64,000 nucleotides of DNA, from the NCBI RefSeq assembly GCF_000003815.2, contig NC_049989.1, positions 2,998,108-3,062,107 of the forward strand. Direction: 5' to 3'. This DNA is from Branchiostoma floridae (taxonomy: Eukaryota > Chordata > Leptocardii > Amphioxiformes > Branchiostomatidae). Numbering within the stretch: the stretch's first letter is position 1; each line of letters starts with the position of its first letter. A model generated the notes under the pieces. It made no database searches. It saw nothing but the letters and a program-made list of their open reading frames with translations, and was not told the origin of the DNA. Position numbers and translations under genes: made by a program. Shown in pieces: positions 50,604 through 61,905 of the stretch.

Positions 50604-50648
<45 letters not shown>
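50604..50648. repeat. (CA)n microsatellite
   Basis: About 22 uninterrupted CA units, inside the right arm of the palindrome and absent from the left arm. Confidence 0.97.
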
Positions 50649-50650
<2 letters not shown>

Positions 50651-51511
50651 TCGCTACTGAAATTATGACGTTCATGAATATTTCATAAAGGCAATTATCA
50701 CATTTTTACACATTATGTGCATAGACGTACGTGTAACTCATGTTAACTTGCAAATTGAGCAGTTTGTGCACCATCTGATAACGATGCATATCTGCCAATG
50801 CTAATTATTGTTGAGTTTTACATTGGAATAACTCAAAACAATGTTTCTATGACCTTTAGATTTTGTAACTTTTCAGTCCCAAAGCATCGACCTACGCAAA
50901 AACCAGCAGCAGAACAACAAATCAACAGTTGTCCGCTCAATGATGATGAATGCATGTACCTGCCTAGACCTATCCCGATGAAGATCTGAATAACTCAAAA
51001 CTATGTTTCTATTATCTTGACATTTCGAAATGTCTCCCTCAACATCGACTGACACTAAAACAAAGCAACAGCCAGTAGTGGAACAACAAATCAAGAGCTG
51101 TCCGGATGTGACTAACCAGGCACCGGGGAAATGTTTCTGTAGATCAGTAGACAGGAGGCCTGACTAACGATCACCGACTGGCCCTCTCCTTCTCTGATAT
51201 ATAGCCATGTAGTTCACCTTGACGCTCCCAATGTCGATAACTCTGTAAGCTGTGAGCTTATCTTGAGCAAATGAGCCACGAAGGTGTATGATTGATGTAG
51301 TCTGCGATGAACTGTACCGTAGTTAGTTTGGTACGCCTTTGTAATGATTATTCAGTAAATAAACAAAGTAATTTGTAAGACACACATGTCCCATAGTAAC
51401 GAGAGAATGTAGAATTTACTTGCATGATGCTAATATATAGTGTGCTCTCCTACACACTATATATCATACATGTACAAGCAAATACGCTTTCCCACGCCTA
51501 ATCGCACTGGC

Positions 51512-51611
51512 NNNNNNNNNNNNNNNNNNNNNNNNNNNNNNNNNNNNNNNNNNNNNNNNNNNNNNNNNNNNNNNNNNNNNNNNNNNNNNNNNNNNNNNNN
51601 NNNNNNNNNNN
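51512..51611. other. Assembly gap, 100 N
   Basis: Exactly 100 N, the usual placeholder for a gap of unknown size. Frames spanning it are artefacts. Confidence 1.
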
Positions 51612-52598
51612 CACAGAACGTACACAACATGGCATGTATTTTGATACGCTTGTCACAGTACTGCCTGAAGTCCTCTAAGTGGGCATCCCCGTGCAATAAA
51701 GAGCTCTGGACATCAACGTTTTATGAACACCTTGTGGAATTTTCGTCCACTTAGACTTTAGAGTGCTTCTAGAAAGTCCGATAAGCAAGTCCACATGTTT
51801 ATGGCTCCTATACCCTCTTTTTAGAAAGAAAATAAGCCGTCTTTAATCCATTTCATTTTTACTTAAAAATCGCGTACATCTTTCTCGACACGTGACTCAC
51901 CTTGACATGGAAAGAACGTACTGTAATTTCTAAACGTTTTACTTCCCAGCTGAATTACAGACTGAAGTAATTGAAAGTAGCTTCAAATCACACCTTAGCT
52001 TCAAAAGCACTTACTGTATCCTAGATATATACCGGGATAAAAAGGTAAATAATTCATCCTCTACTGAGATGGAAAATAATTTGTTTTCATGTAGCTTCGA
52101 CGCGGCTTGATCTACTCGCACCGGGAAAGACCCCTACTCTTTTCGGTAAGAGCGGTGGGAGCTTAACCCTATTCAGACCGGGGGGCGGGGGCTTTTGAGG
52201 CCTGCGCCAACTTTGATGTCCTATAACGCCAGAACAGCTTACGCTAGAGCCACCGAATTTTGTGAGTTTTCCTAAAATATTGTTTGCAACAATTTCTCGA
52301 AGTTTGACAAATTTTCCATATTTTCGTGTTGCCATGGCAACCGTTTGTTGACAGGCAGTTTTGCCAAAAATCGCTAATTACTGTTCTAACAATGTATTTT
52401 TCACGTTTATTTGCTATATTACTATTACTGCTATTTTGTTACATAGATAAAATCTTATGTAATTTAGCATATATTTCATAATTTAATATGCATAAATTAT
52501 GCTAATTTGATGACGTCATCAGCCAAGAATCCAAGATGGCGGACTGTATGGACAGATCAAGATAACAAGCTAATTATCCCTTAAAATTTGTAACTACC

Positions 52599-52985
52599 NN
52601 NNNNNNNNNNNNNNNNNNNNNNNNNNNNNNNNNNNNNNNNNNNNNNNNNNNNNNNNNNNNNNNNNNNNNNNNNNNNNNNNNNNNNNNNNNNNNNNNNNNN
52701 NNNNNNNNNNNNNNNNNNNNNNNNNNNNNNNNNNNNNNNNNNNNNNNNNNNNNNNNNNNNNNNNNNNNNNNNNNNNNNNNNNNNNNNNNNNNNNNNNNNN
52801 NNNNNNNNNNNNNNNNNNNNNNNNNNNNNNNNNNNNNNNNNNNNNNNNNNNNNNNNNNNNNNNNNNNNNNNNNNNNNNNNNNNNNNNNNNNNNNNNNNNN
52901 NNNNNNNNNNNNNNNNNNNNNNNNNNNNNNNNNNNNNNNNNNNNNNNNNNNNNNNNNNNNNNNNNNNNNNNNNNNNNNNNNNNNN
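52599..52985. other. Assembly gap, 387 N
   Basis: The run of N lies inside the piggyBac-like element. Confidence 1.
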
Positions 52986-53070
52986 TGCTTATATCATTTC
53001 GTAAAATTTGGTGGCCACACGACACGTCGTTCAAGAGTTATAGGACTTAGAAGTGGAGGGCCTCAAAAGC

Positions 53071-53173
53071 CCGGTGTAGCAGGCTGGAATATACCCCTGG
53101 CCAGAATATACCCGGGTATAATCTATATCGGGGTATAAACTGGCCAGGGGTATATTCCAGCCTACTACACCGG
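53071..53173. repeat. Long hairpin near the right end of the piggyBac-like element
   Basis: The 33-bp arms at 53071-53103 and 53141-53173 are inverted copies with one mismatch, starting CCGGTGTAG(C/T)AGGCTGG. They surround a 37-nt loop that itself has CCCGGGTATA/TATACCCC-like symmetry. It is present at the right end only, so it is probably a separate small insertion or a duplication of the end. Confidence 0.9.
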
Positions 53174-53405
53174 TCTGAATAGGGTTAAACGTGCTCGAGG
53201 TGTAGCTCTCCCCGAACACGGGATCTCCATTTAACGCCCTATCCGAGGGACGTCTCTAGCTCGGAAGCTAGGTAGTCATTTTTCACATGAGTGAAGTAAG
53301 GAAAGTCATGCAAAGTGCCTTTTCCAAGGGCACAAGAACATGTTTCGAGGTCAGGACCTCTTTGGCCTGAGCCAAAAGCGCTGCCGATTACTCCACACCA
53401 TCTCA

Positions 53406-56400
53406 CATGTTTAAAGCTTCCACCTCATACGCGGGCCCCCGCTTTATCTTACGCATGTTTTAAACATATAGTTATAGAAGATTTGGATCTTTATGAAGAA
53501 AACGCATTCATAACTTTCTTCCCTCTTGTCGCAAGATCAGTGATGGATCTTCATATTATGAAGGAGCCCTCGACTAACCGCTGTCTTCACAGCAACCGAC
53601 ATTGGATGAAACCACAGTGGAGTGCATGTTTGAATCGCGGCCAACTCATCTACCTCAAAGTTCCTAAGCCTAATCTCCACTGAGAAGCACAGAGTCAGTG
53701 TATCTAGTCAAGTCGTTTGGACTTAAACACTCCGTAAGGAGAATTTTAGTACAACGTTGAGATGAACTCGAACTGTTGACGCACTACTAACGAGAGAAAA
53801 TTGCGACTCAGCACCGTGAAAAAGTTAGCCGGCAATGGCTGCTGTGCCAGTTAACGTCATACCTCCCAACCACTGATGTTCCACTCACAATCAAACCTCC
53901 CCCACGAACTCTGTATACATGTATTCAATGGCAAATTTGATATCGCTGCGACATCGTTTTATTTTTACAATGCAAGATAGTAAATTTGATTCCGGTATTC
54001 ATTTACCATTGATTATCAAAGCATACTAAGTCAAAGGTGCACGTGCGGCCCTTTTCTTCCGCTTCCTGGCGGGCGCTAGTGTTTGAATTGTTGGCTTGTA
54101 ACAGCAAGCCCGCCTCGCGTCGTGTCCTGGCGTCCATATCAATCATCAATCATTTCTGCTGGCCGTGTAGACGTCATCTCGATAAGTTTTAATGATTCGC
54201 GCCGGGGGGGGGGAGGTAGAGAAGGGAAAAATTGAGCCAGCGGGAGGGCATAGGAAAAAGGTTTGGACCCGGGCAAGGACCTAGGATTTTTTTTGACCCG
54301 GGGGAGGGCTAAGGAAACCTTGCCTTCCAACAACCGCCCTACGCTAAATACCGTAAGCCCCTAAAGAGAAAGAGCTTTCACCATTTTCCTCTTTGTTAAG
54401 TCGCAGGTTCTTCCCTTCTGCTACATTGGTCCTGTGCCATTGAGTCTGAATGTATGAATGTTGAACAGATAGAAAGAAATACGCCTTGTCTTGTGGCACC
54501 TCCTGGCGGGATGAAAATATATTGCACGAAAATCCGGCGATACGACTTAAAGCTGGGATACGTCTTAAAGCTATCCTAATTGGAGTGATATGTTGTTACA
54601 CTGGACTTCTGATTATTGCTATCATCAGCATCATCCCTGTTTCTTCATCTACAGTCGTTAAAGAGTCCTGCATTCAGTCTTTCTTCTTCTTTCTCCACTG
54701 TGCTCTGAATCCTACAAGCTTCCTTAGCTCTTGGGGTTTCTCTACTATTGTAAAAAAGGCTTACTCTCTGTGCTCTGTTATGCTAAGAGTAAACTGAAGT
54801 TCTGCATGTTTTCACAAGGGTTCATTGACTATCATAAATACTTAAAATTCATTCTTACTTTGATACTTGAAGCACTAATGAAAATGACATTTAGAGTTAT
54901 AGTGGTATGCGACTTTTAAACCCAGTGCGTGTTTGTACCTGAGTTAACAACCAATGTACGGCTATGATTGCATTGATAAACAGAGATAGCAAAAGATTGT
55001 AACCGGCCATGTAATTCCTTTCTAGCTCACTGTGGGCGCTGCATGTTTCCTAGAAGATTGTACAATTTGTGACAAGATCGCAAGATGGCGGGGGACACTG
55101 ATAGTTATAACTCAAAGAATAAAATAGATCTCCTTGACAAGGAACAAGAGCATCATTTTACCTTTTGAAAAAAAATCATAAAATATCCAGTTTACCAGAT
55201 AACACGTTTTACCTTCGGAAAAAGGAAAGTACTGATTTTGGTGTGTCAGTTCGTTTTGTCTGAAGATGATTCCACACTTATTTTTACATGCTATGCACGT
55301 CAGAGACACAGATAGAAAGTTAGGTCAAAGGTCCGGAAAGGTCCCTGAATAGGGTATCAAAGGTTATCTCATTTCCTCCTGTCCTAGATTTCCTGCTTTA
55401 TTGTATATCTGTTGCCTTATGGGAGCTAGACACATTGACAGAATCACCTAGAAATCCACAATAATGAATAAAGATAAATTCATAAAAACTGTAAGGCATA
55501 ATATCTTAAGTTTCTTGTTGAGTAAGCAAAAATCGAAATTCAAATCGAAAAGGATTAGAGTTTTACGACCATTTCAGCTATTATGCTTCAGGACAATGCC
55601 TACGTAATGGCATCACGATGCCGTACAAAAAGGGCCAATGATTCCTAGGCAGCATGAATCCGTGTCTAAGCCGCTGGTATTATACAGAAGACAGAGCTGA
55701 TTTCATGCGTCATCAAATTACTGAACTCGAGCCCAAAAATCATTAAGGATTAGACATGCTCCTTGTTGTGACGTTGTTTTGATATGTGTCACATTGTTAA
55801 AAGTGATCTAATTTTTAGACCGTTTGAACTAATTAGGACACTGAAATAAGCCAAATTTCTAATCTATGCCTCATGCCAGTATAGCTTCTGCATGTAGTAG
55901 AAGCGTTTAAAGACAGAACGGAAAGTTTTTGTCACAAACCAATTATTAATGTTGAGGTCATTCTAATGCAAATAGACACAAGCACAACTTAGTAGAGATA
56001 CCAGAAAGTCAGATTCACTAATATGTTGTTCGTGTAAGTGAATTCTGCTTTCACTTCAGGCACATTGCAAATATTTTGCGGTCCGACTATGAGGATAACA
56101 AGATAAGCTGCTTTTCTGGTGGTTTCCTTACAACCGATACAACAGCTGTCAGTCGAACAACAACTCAACAAAGCACTGACGACGCCTCAACAACGCCAAG
56201 TTACTATCACGTTTCAACAGAGGACCCGCTGGAAACGCTTTTCCCAAAGGAGAGCAACATCGGACTTCCGTAGCATTGCAAGACGTTTCAATATTTCGCC
56301 CAGGCGGCGCCGTCCTTTTTGAAGTTTTTCAGTTTCCTTTTCGGGTCCAGGACTTTTGAAAGGTGACCTGCAATATTGAAAGAAAATCCTCGGGGACGTT

Positions 56401-58359
56401 TTCAAGGAGCCGTTGGTCATATCTGTTCAAAATGCCACAAACTTGATCTCTCCGGCACTTTGGTTTGCAGACACACCTCACATGTGTGTTTGGTATCTCT
56501 CCCGGTGCCCCTCTAGCGCCGCTAACAACCATGTTGCTAATGTGGAATGTGAAGGGCAGACATCAGAGTTGCGTTGCGCAGTAGAAAACTTTGGTCCAAT
56601 CTGTAAACTTTTCGAGCCAGAAGGAACAGGTAGGATTTAAATTTTCCCATTTTGGTCGAAATTTGTTCAGTTTATCATTTAATAATTAGTTGATGTGCGG
56701 AAGGATTGAGGTGTTGAGTCCTTCATGTTGAATCAGGAGAAAGCTGGGGTCAAATTAAAAGTGTGATTTCTTCCATACAGCGGGCTTTCCTCGGAGTTTG
56801 AACTGGTTGACACCATATGCATGTTTATTTCAATATTCAGACCCTTGTGACCTTCTTTTGGAGAAGATTTAAAGATCAAAATTGGAGTTAGGACTTTTAT
56901 GAAGCTTTGTTTCTGTGTATTTTAACATACTTTACTATGGACAGATCTAACTGTGGTATCAGCCCTGAAGTTAAAATGTAAGAGGACTCAGCATGATGCT
57001 TGTTTAATGTAGAGCACTGAGCTATCAGGGATAATTTCACTGTTATCCTGAGGGAACCTGTATGAAACCTTTGCTGCCGTCGATACAAACTGCACTTTGT
57101 TAATCTCCCAGAATTGCCCGGAGAGCTTCTAACGTGTAGTTATTGAGGGGGCTTGAACTCTGAGCAACATCCTCATAATGGAATGAGGATCTGTTAAGCC
57201 TCTCCTACTATCTCCTAATCCTGAAACGAGACAACTAGTTCAGGACCATTTTCAGACATTACTCTCCCCCCCCCCCCCGGGGTACAGGCGATGAACGTTC
57301 GTCAGTTCGCATTACCGCAGACGTGTTGACGAGAGTTCGAAGATCTCATACTCCCGTAAAAACGGTTTCTATTATGCCTGGTTTGATTACCGCCCATTGA
57401 ATATGTAAATAAAATTTGGGTTAACATTGCATCTGTCCTCCGATAACACCTATTCACTAAACGCATATGTAACTGCTAAAACGCAAAAGGACGACCAAAA
57501 CAGCCCCTGTACATGTGGACAAGTAGCCTCTGCCATTGAACCCATGACCTCAAATGTCTGTCAACGGTCAGCCAAGATTGATAAACGACTAAACTCAAGC
57601 TTACGAAACACTTCCTGTTTTTCTGATCCTTTGTCCTTCACTTTCTGTCACTCTGTAGTGAGACGTGCCGAGATATAACACCTGGAAATAACTGGGAAAT
57701 ACTCTCCAGAAACAATACCTCTGACCACGGAGATAACAGTCGTCTGTAGAATTATGTCTCATCGCACCACACACACATAAAAAACTTCAAACCTTTCCCA
57801 TGCGTTCGCGAACAAAGCATTTGATGGATAGGAATACAGATTGTATGTAGTAATGTTCTGCATTTGATTCCTTTACTACAAAGGAAACGTCTATAGAACA
57901 TGCATTTCTCGTCCATCTAGTAGCCTCTTCAATCACATTTCAAGATTGAGTTTACCCTATACAAATCAAGATCTGTTTTCTCCTTTTTTATTCTTTCGTC
58001 GGAATCCCTTTAAATTACACTGATGTATATCACTGGACGCTTTTTTGATCAACACAAAGGACTTGATTGATCTTGTAGCGATCATTCCATTCACCACAAA
58101 GATTCTTGTCAGTCCATGGGCTTACCATGGGGATTATGGGATTTGTGCAGCGCCACTTATTTCTATCAATGTGTGCGACAAAAGATGCTCATCATACTCT
58201 AAGAAAAAACTACAGGGTAATACGTTTTAGGTAGTATGAAGATACACAATTCTTTCTGCAGTAACCCCGTTGTCTCATGTTGATGTGGCTCCGTGTTGGC
58301 ATGCTTAGGGTATTTGGCCCAGAGCCTAGAGATACATTTACTAGGTTTGAATCTCCTGA
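53406..58359. other. Largely gene-free stretch with one possible exon
   Basis: A G-rich run lies near 54205-54214. At 56518-56629 (+) a pyrimidine-rich acceptor ending CCCCTCTAG, a Cys-containing frame (NVECEGQTSELRCAVENF) and a GAACAG/GTAGGA donor together resemble an exon, but no partner exons were found. A poly(C) run occurs at about 57267-57278. Confidence 0.3.
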
Positions 58360-58462
58360 TATCCTTAAGATGATGTGCTCTTGAGAAAGGAACTTTACAC
58401 GACTTTGCTCACTCACTTAGGTGTAAATTGGGTACCTGACTTCGCTGTCCCTACTGCCCTCA
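58360..58462 (+). mobile_element. SINE fragment running into an assembly gap
   Basis: GATGTGCTCTTGAGAAAGGA then ACTTTACACGACTTTGCTCA resembles the body of the SINE at 32780 (GTGCCCTTGGGAAAGGCACT, TTTACACGACTTTCC). It is followed by CACTTAGGTGTAAATTGGGTACC, a third kind of tail. The element is cut by the N run at 58463. Confidence 0.6.
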
Positions 58463-58828
58463 NNNNNNNNNNNNNNNNNNNNNNNNNNNNNNNNNNNNNN
58501 NNNNNNNNNNNNNNNNNNNNNNNNNNNNNNNNNNNNNNNNNNNNNNNNNNNNNNNNNNNNNNNNNNNNNNNNNNNNNNNNNNNNNNNNNNNNNNNNNNNN
58601 NNNNNNNNNNNNNNNNNNNNNNNNNNNNNNNNNNNNNNNNNNNNNNNNNNNNNNNNNNNNNNNNNNNNNNNNNNNNNNNNNNNNNNNNNNNNNNNNNNNN
58701 NNNNNNNNNNNNNNNNNNNNNNNNNNNNNNNNNNNNNNNNNNNNNNNNNNNNNNNNNNNNNNNNNNNNNNNNNNNNNNNNNNNNNNNNNNNNNNNNNNNN
58801 NNNNNNNNNNNNNNNNNNNNNNNNNNNN
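58463..58828. other. Assembly gap, 366 N
   Basis: The N run lies between a SINE fragment and a near-exact duplication. Confidence 1.
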
Positions 58829-59217
58829 CTTCGCGATGATTCGCTGCGTCTTGACTTGGAGACCGTATCTTGCCAGCAGACACCTTCCCAGTGGATTGTA
58901 AGACATGATAGATAGACTGATAAGGCACGTACGGTTCTTAATGAGTTCTCTTGTTTCTAATTCATTACGATTACTTGTCTTTTGGTTTCTCAAATGTAAC
59001 AAAAAATTGATGTACCAGTTAGGACAACCATACATACAGATTATCTAATAGTCGTTTCGCGAATCGCGTTGTCACATCAATCACGTTCACTTCGCGATGA
59101 TTCGCTGCGTCTTGACTTGGAGACCGTATCATGCCAGCAGACACCTTCCCAGTGGATTGTAAGACATGATAGATAGACTGATAAGGCACGTGCGGTTCTT
59201 AATGAGTTCTCTTGTTT
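58829..59217 (+). repeat. Near-exact direct duplication of 128 bp, offset 261 bp
   Basis: 58829-58956 and 59090-59217 differ at only two positions. The first copy starts at the very edge of the N gap, so a local mis-assembly (two haplotypes or a collapsed repeat) is as likely as a real duplication. Confidence 0.9.
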
Positions 59218-60070
59218 ACAGTGTTCTGTCTAGGATCAATCTCTCGAACGTAAATATAGCAGCTTTCTGGCCGTAGGGAAATCAGTGGCTATTTCTCCGT
59301 AAGACTTGAACTCGAAATAAAGTTTATCTAAAGTGCCAGAGATCTTTTTGTTTTGGGGTGTCTAAGATTCTAGATGGTTTTTTTTCCAGTGAACGTTCAG
59401 GTATGTGTCGTCAGTAAGTAAAATGTTTCTACTTAAATTACCATATGTGTTACTGTCTTTATATACCCGTAAATTGCATCCGAAAGTAATAATAAAACGT
59501 GATATGTCTTGTTGAAAACTTGATTGCTATTTTTCTGCCATTTGTTGTAATAAAAAAACAATTTCATATTAGCATATATATTGAAGAACCTTAGATTACA
59601 CATTGAACAACCATCTCACGAGATCTTCTATTGGATTGTTATTTCGTTTGAAAGAGTACATATTTCTTTGATTTGTTTGTTTTGTTTGTTTGTTTGTTTG
59701 TTTGAACCTTTATTTCTTCATTATTTACAAGAGATCCTGGCGCCTGGTCACACTTAGATTTTGATGACATATTCAATATTTTACAAAGACATACACTTCT
59801 AAGTAATATCCTGTTCATACGCACCTAGACTGTACGCGCCCTAGACGCGAAGTCAGAACCATGACCTCCAGGCAAATGTAATTAAACTTGTCAAAATGTA
59901 CGACTGGGTTCATTAGCTTGTCTGGAGGCGTGTTTTCACCTCCCTTCTGAACAAGTCATGTTAACGCTGAGCACGTAGATGCAATGAGAAGTTGAAATGT
60001 GTATATCTACAGGTTGATAGTTATGATCAGTCTGTTTAATTTGTTGTCATTAGTCTCGTTGTGACATATT
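59218..60070. other. No gene recognised; (TTTG)n run at about 59680-59703
   Basis: AT-rich sequence. TTTGTTTGTTTTGTTTGTTT and following units form a short microsatellite. Nothing else can be supported. Confidence 0.4.
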
Positions 60071-61905
60071 TATATTTCAGCCATACCATATATGGTATGG
60101 TGAAATATATTGTATTCGTAATGTTTCTTTCTTTCTTTCTTTCTTTCTTTCTCCTGTCAAATCTTCAAAGCGATTCATCTCCGTCGTTCCGTGACCGAAT
60201 GACCTGAAATTTGGCACAAGGGTAGAGTGGGTCAATACCGAGGTGCTTTTTTCTCATTTTTTTCATATCTGCCTCTAAAATTATTTCATTGAAGTTTAAA
60301 GGTCATGTTTTGACCAAAACGGTATATTGTGGCCCCCTGTTCCCTTGAATTACAATGGAATGACCTTAAATTTGGTGTCGATAGGCATTAGATAGTTGGT
60401 AAAATGATCCAAGTAAAATTTGGGCATAAACTACTTTACAATGCTTAATTTCAGCGCTTTTCTGAGTTGAAATTGGTTTTCTTTCGGCTTCCTGCCGTGA
60501 ACTCCAGTGACCCCAGAGCCCACACGTGCCAGGTGCCAGCGGTCTGGGGAGAGCGAGAGATAATTACTTTATGGACGCCAGCCAATCAGCGACGAGAAAG
60601 GCGAATGCTAGTTAATATTCATAAGCGGGGCCTTGCAATCCCGTATATACACAAACAGATGCATATTACAGCCTTACAGTGGCCATATGGCACCCTGTGC
60701 CGGGTTTGAAATTGTAGTTTGCGAGGATTTGGAGTTCAGACAGGGTCATTTGAGCGGTAGCGGACGGTACGCGTGCATTGAACGTTAGTGTCGATGAATT
60801 TACCAACATTCCGCATGGCACTATCAATCATTTTCGGCAGATTTGGACAAGGAAAATTGGACGGCTTGCGTTTAGTTTTGATAGGTAAGTTTGACAGTGG
60901 CGAGAATGCATGTATTTTTTCCCGAACAAATGTACGGTAGGTACTTCTAGTGTTGTTGTTGTTCTTTTTTGACGTAAACTTTGTACATTCAAATTGTAAG
61001 TAACTTTAAACTGCCAGAGTTTGAGCCCAATAAAACACTGTCAGTACCAGAGTATCACCACTGACCTCCGAAAAGAAACCCCCGAACAAAGTAGAAACAC
61101 ATATCCTCCAGGTCTCGCAGGCTACGAGCAGGAAATTATAACACTCAGACAAGATTACGTGCGATGGCTGATTGCATACAAAGTAAAACAATTTAACAGT
61201 GGTATGCAGGGGCATATACTTAACAAAGAATTCGAAGGAAAATGAAATATATAGATAAAGCAAAATCAAATTAACTTGTTGGTCCTGGGATCTTTCAGAA
61301 AAGAAATGAAGCGACAGAGTGGTAAAATTCTTGTAAAATTTCGAGACGTCTCCGTTTATGTAATGGCTCATACAAAACAAGAAGAAGATTGAAGTTTTTA
61401 GCTTGAAAAAACAACAACACTCCTACTACACAGTACCTGCACCTGACAATTATTAAAACGTATGCCCTACTTGCTTAAAAAAAAGTTCACTGCAATAATA
61501 AATGTACCCACATCACAAGGAGATTATGACGGTACTTAGACCTAGTTATCGAAGTGGAAATTGTTGAATGGCGTCATGTAATTTCATGACGAAAATCTTC
61601 TGAATGGAAGATGCGTTTTTTTTCACTCTCGGAAAAATAGGAGCTGCCGCAATTCTAAAAACCAATCAGTTATGCATAGGCGCTCCTGTGGAAGATTATA
61701 TTCTTCCATATGGGCCCGGGGCATATTGGGCAAGCTCTGTTTTGACCTGGAATCAATTCACAATATTAGTTCTCTTTTGGGGATAACTTACATTAAAATA
61801 TTGCATTTTTGCGCAGGGGTGACTTGGAACAGTCCAATGTTGCGTGGGAATGGGTATGGCTGAAATATGCTGTATTTGCACCCAAGCAAATGTCGGCCTT
61901 TCTAG
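60071..61905 (+). mobile_element. HINE (helentron-type non-autonomous element), full-length copy
   Basis: The 5' end is TATATTTCAGCCATACC. TATTTCAGCCATACC at 60073-60087 is exactly inverted at 61853-61867. A (CTTT)n microsatellite lies about 55 bp from the 5' end (60127-60151). The 3' end carries a hairpin, ATTTGC-ACCCAA-GCAAAT, followed by TGTCGGCCTTTCTAG ending at 61905. The 1835-bp element shares its first several hundred bases and last 50 bases with 43653-45090 and its last 60 with 1-63. The middle (about 60560-61850) is not shared and may be captured sequence. No Rep/helicase ORF is present. Confidence 0.75.
60582..60890 (+). promoter_or_regulatory. Promoter-like and first-exon-like segment inside the HINE (speculative)
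   Basis: An inverted-CCAAT-type context GCCAATCAGC (60581-60590) and a TATA-like GTATATACACA (about 60643-60653) precede an ATG at 60794. That ATG opens 30 codons ending at a consensus donor ATAG/GTAAGT (60881-60890). The peptide resembles nothing I know. A related CCAAT stretch occurs in the other HINE copy near 44536. Helitron-type elements often capture gene fragments, which is why this is listed, but it may be coincidence. Confidence 0.2.

Larger units (their letters stand above)
42640..51390 (-). repeat. Right arm of the ~12-kb imperfect palindrome, interrupted by later insertions
   Basis: It is the inverted counterpart of 39375-42540 and is longer because of insertions: a retrotransposon at 43225-46405 (with a nested HINE) and a retrotransposon fragment at 47173-47972. 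It also contains extra local copies: 48590-48930 repeats the segment also present at 46640-47160, and a block containing GCCGCTTGTTTC(G/A)AAGAC and a CCAACTTT segment recurs at about 48150-48330, 48360-48485 and 49070-49215. The outer end, TTTGTAAGACACA near 51376-51388, matches the left arm end beside the (GT)n run. Confidence 0.82.
52163..53188. mobile_element. piggyBac-like non-autonomous element with TTAA target duplication
   Basis: TTAA at 52163-52166 and 53185-53188 flanks a perfect 15-bp terminal inverted repeat, CCCTATTCAGACCGG (52167-52181 and, inverted, 53170-53184). Looser inverted homology continues inside (GCTTTTGAGGCC, GTCCTATAAC, CCACC(G/A)AATTTT) for about 100 bp at both ends. 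TTAA target duplication and CCC termini are hallmarks of the piggyBac superfamily. A 387-N gap occupies the centre, so an internal gene cannot be excluded, but its size suggests a MITE. Confidence 0.85.
52090..53405 (-). mobile_element. tRNA-headed SINE split by a piggyBac-like insertion
   Basis: On the minus strand the head is near 53405, with box B eroded and GTGCCCTTGGAAAAGGCACT at about 53312-53331. The body continues through CGTCCCTCGGATAGGGCGTT to 53189, and resumes at 52166 with CCACCGCTCTTACCGAAAAG and GGTCTTTCCCGGTGCGAGTA. The two pieces join across a single TTAA into the continuous sequence I expect for this repeat class. The tail differs from that of the SINE at 32780. Confidence 0.6.

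Noticed and set aside
52594-58928. Long frames across the N runs (52594-53034, 58375-59035)
   Set aside because: Their length is made almost entirely of unknown bases.
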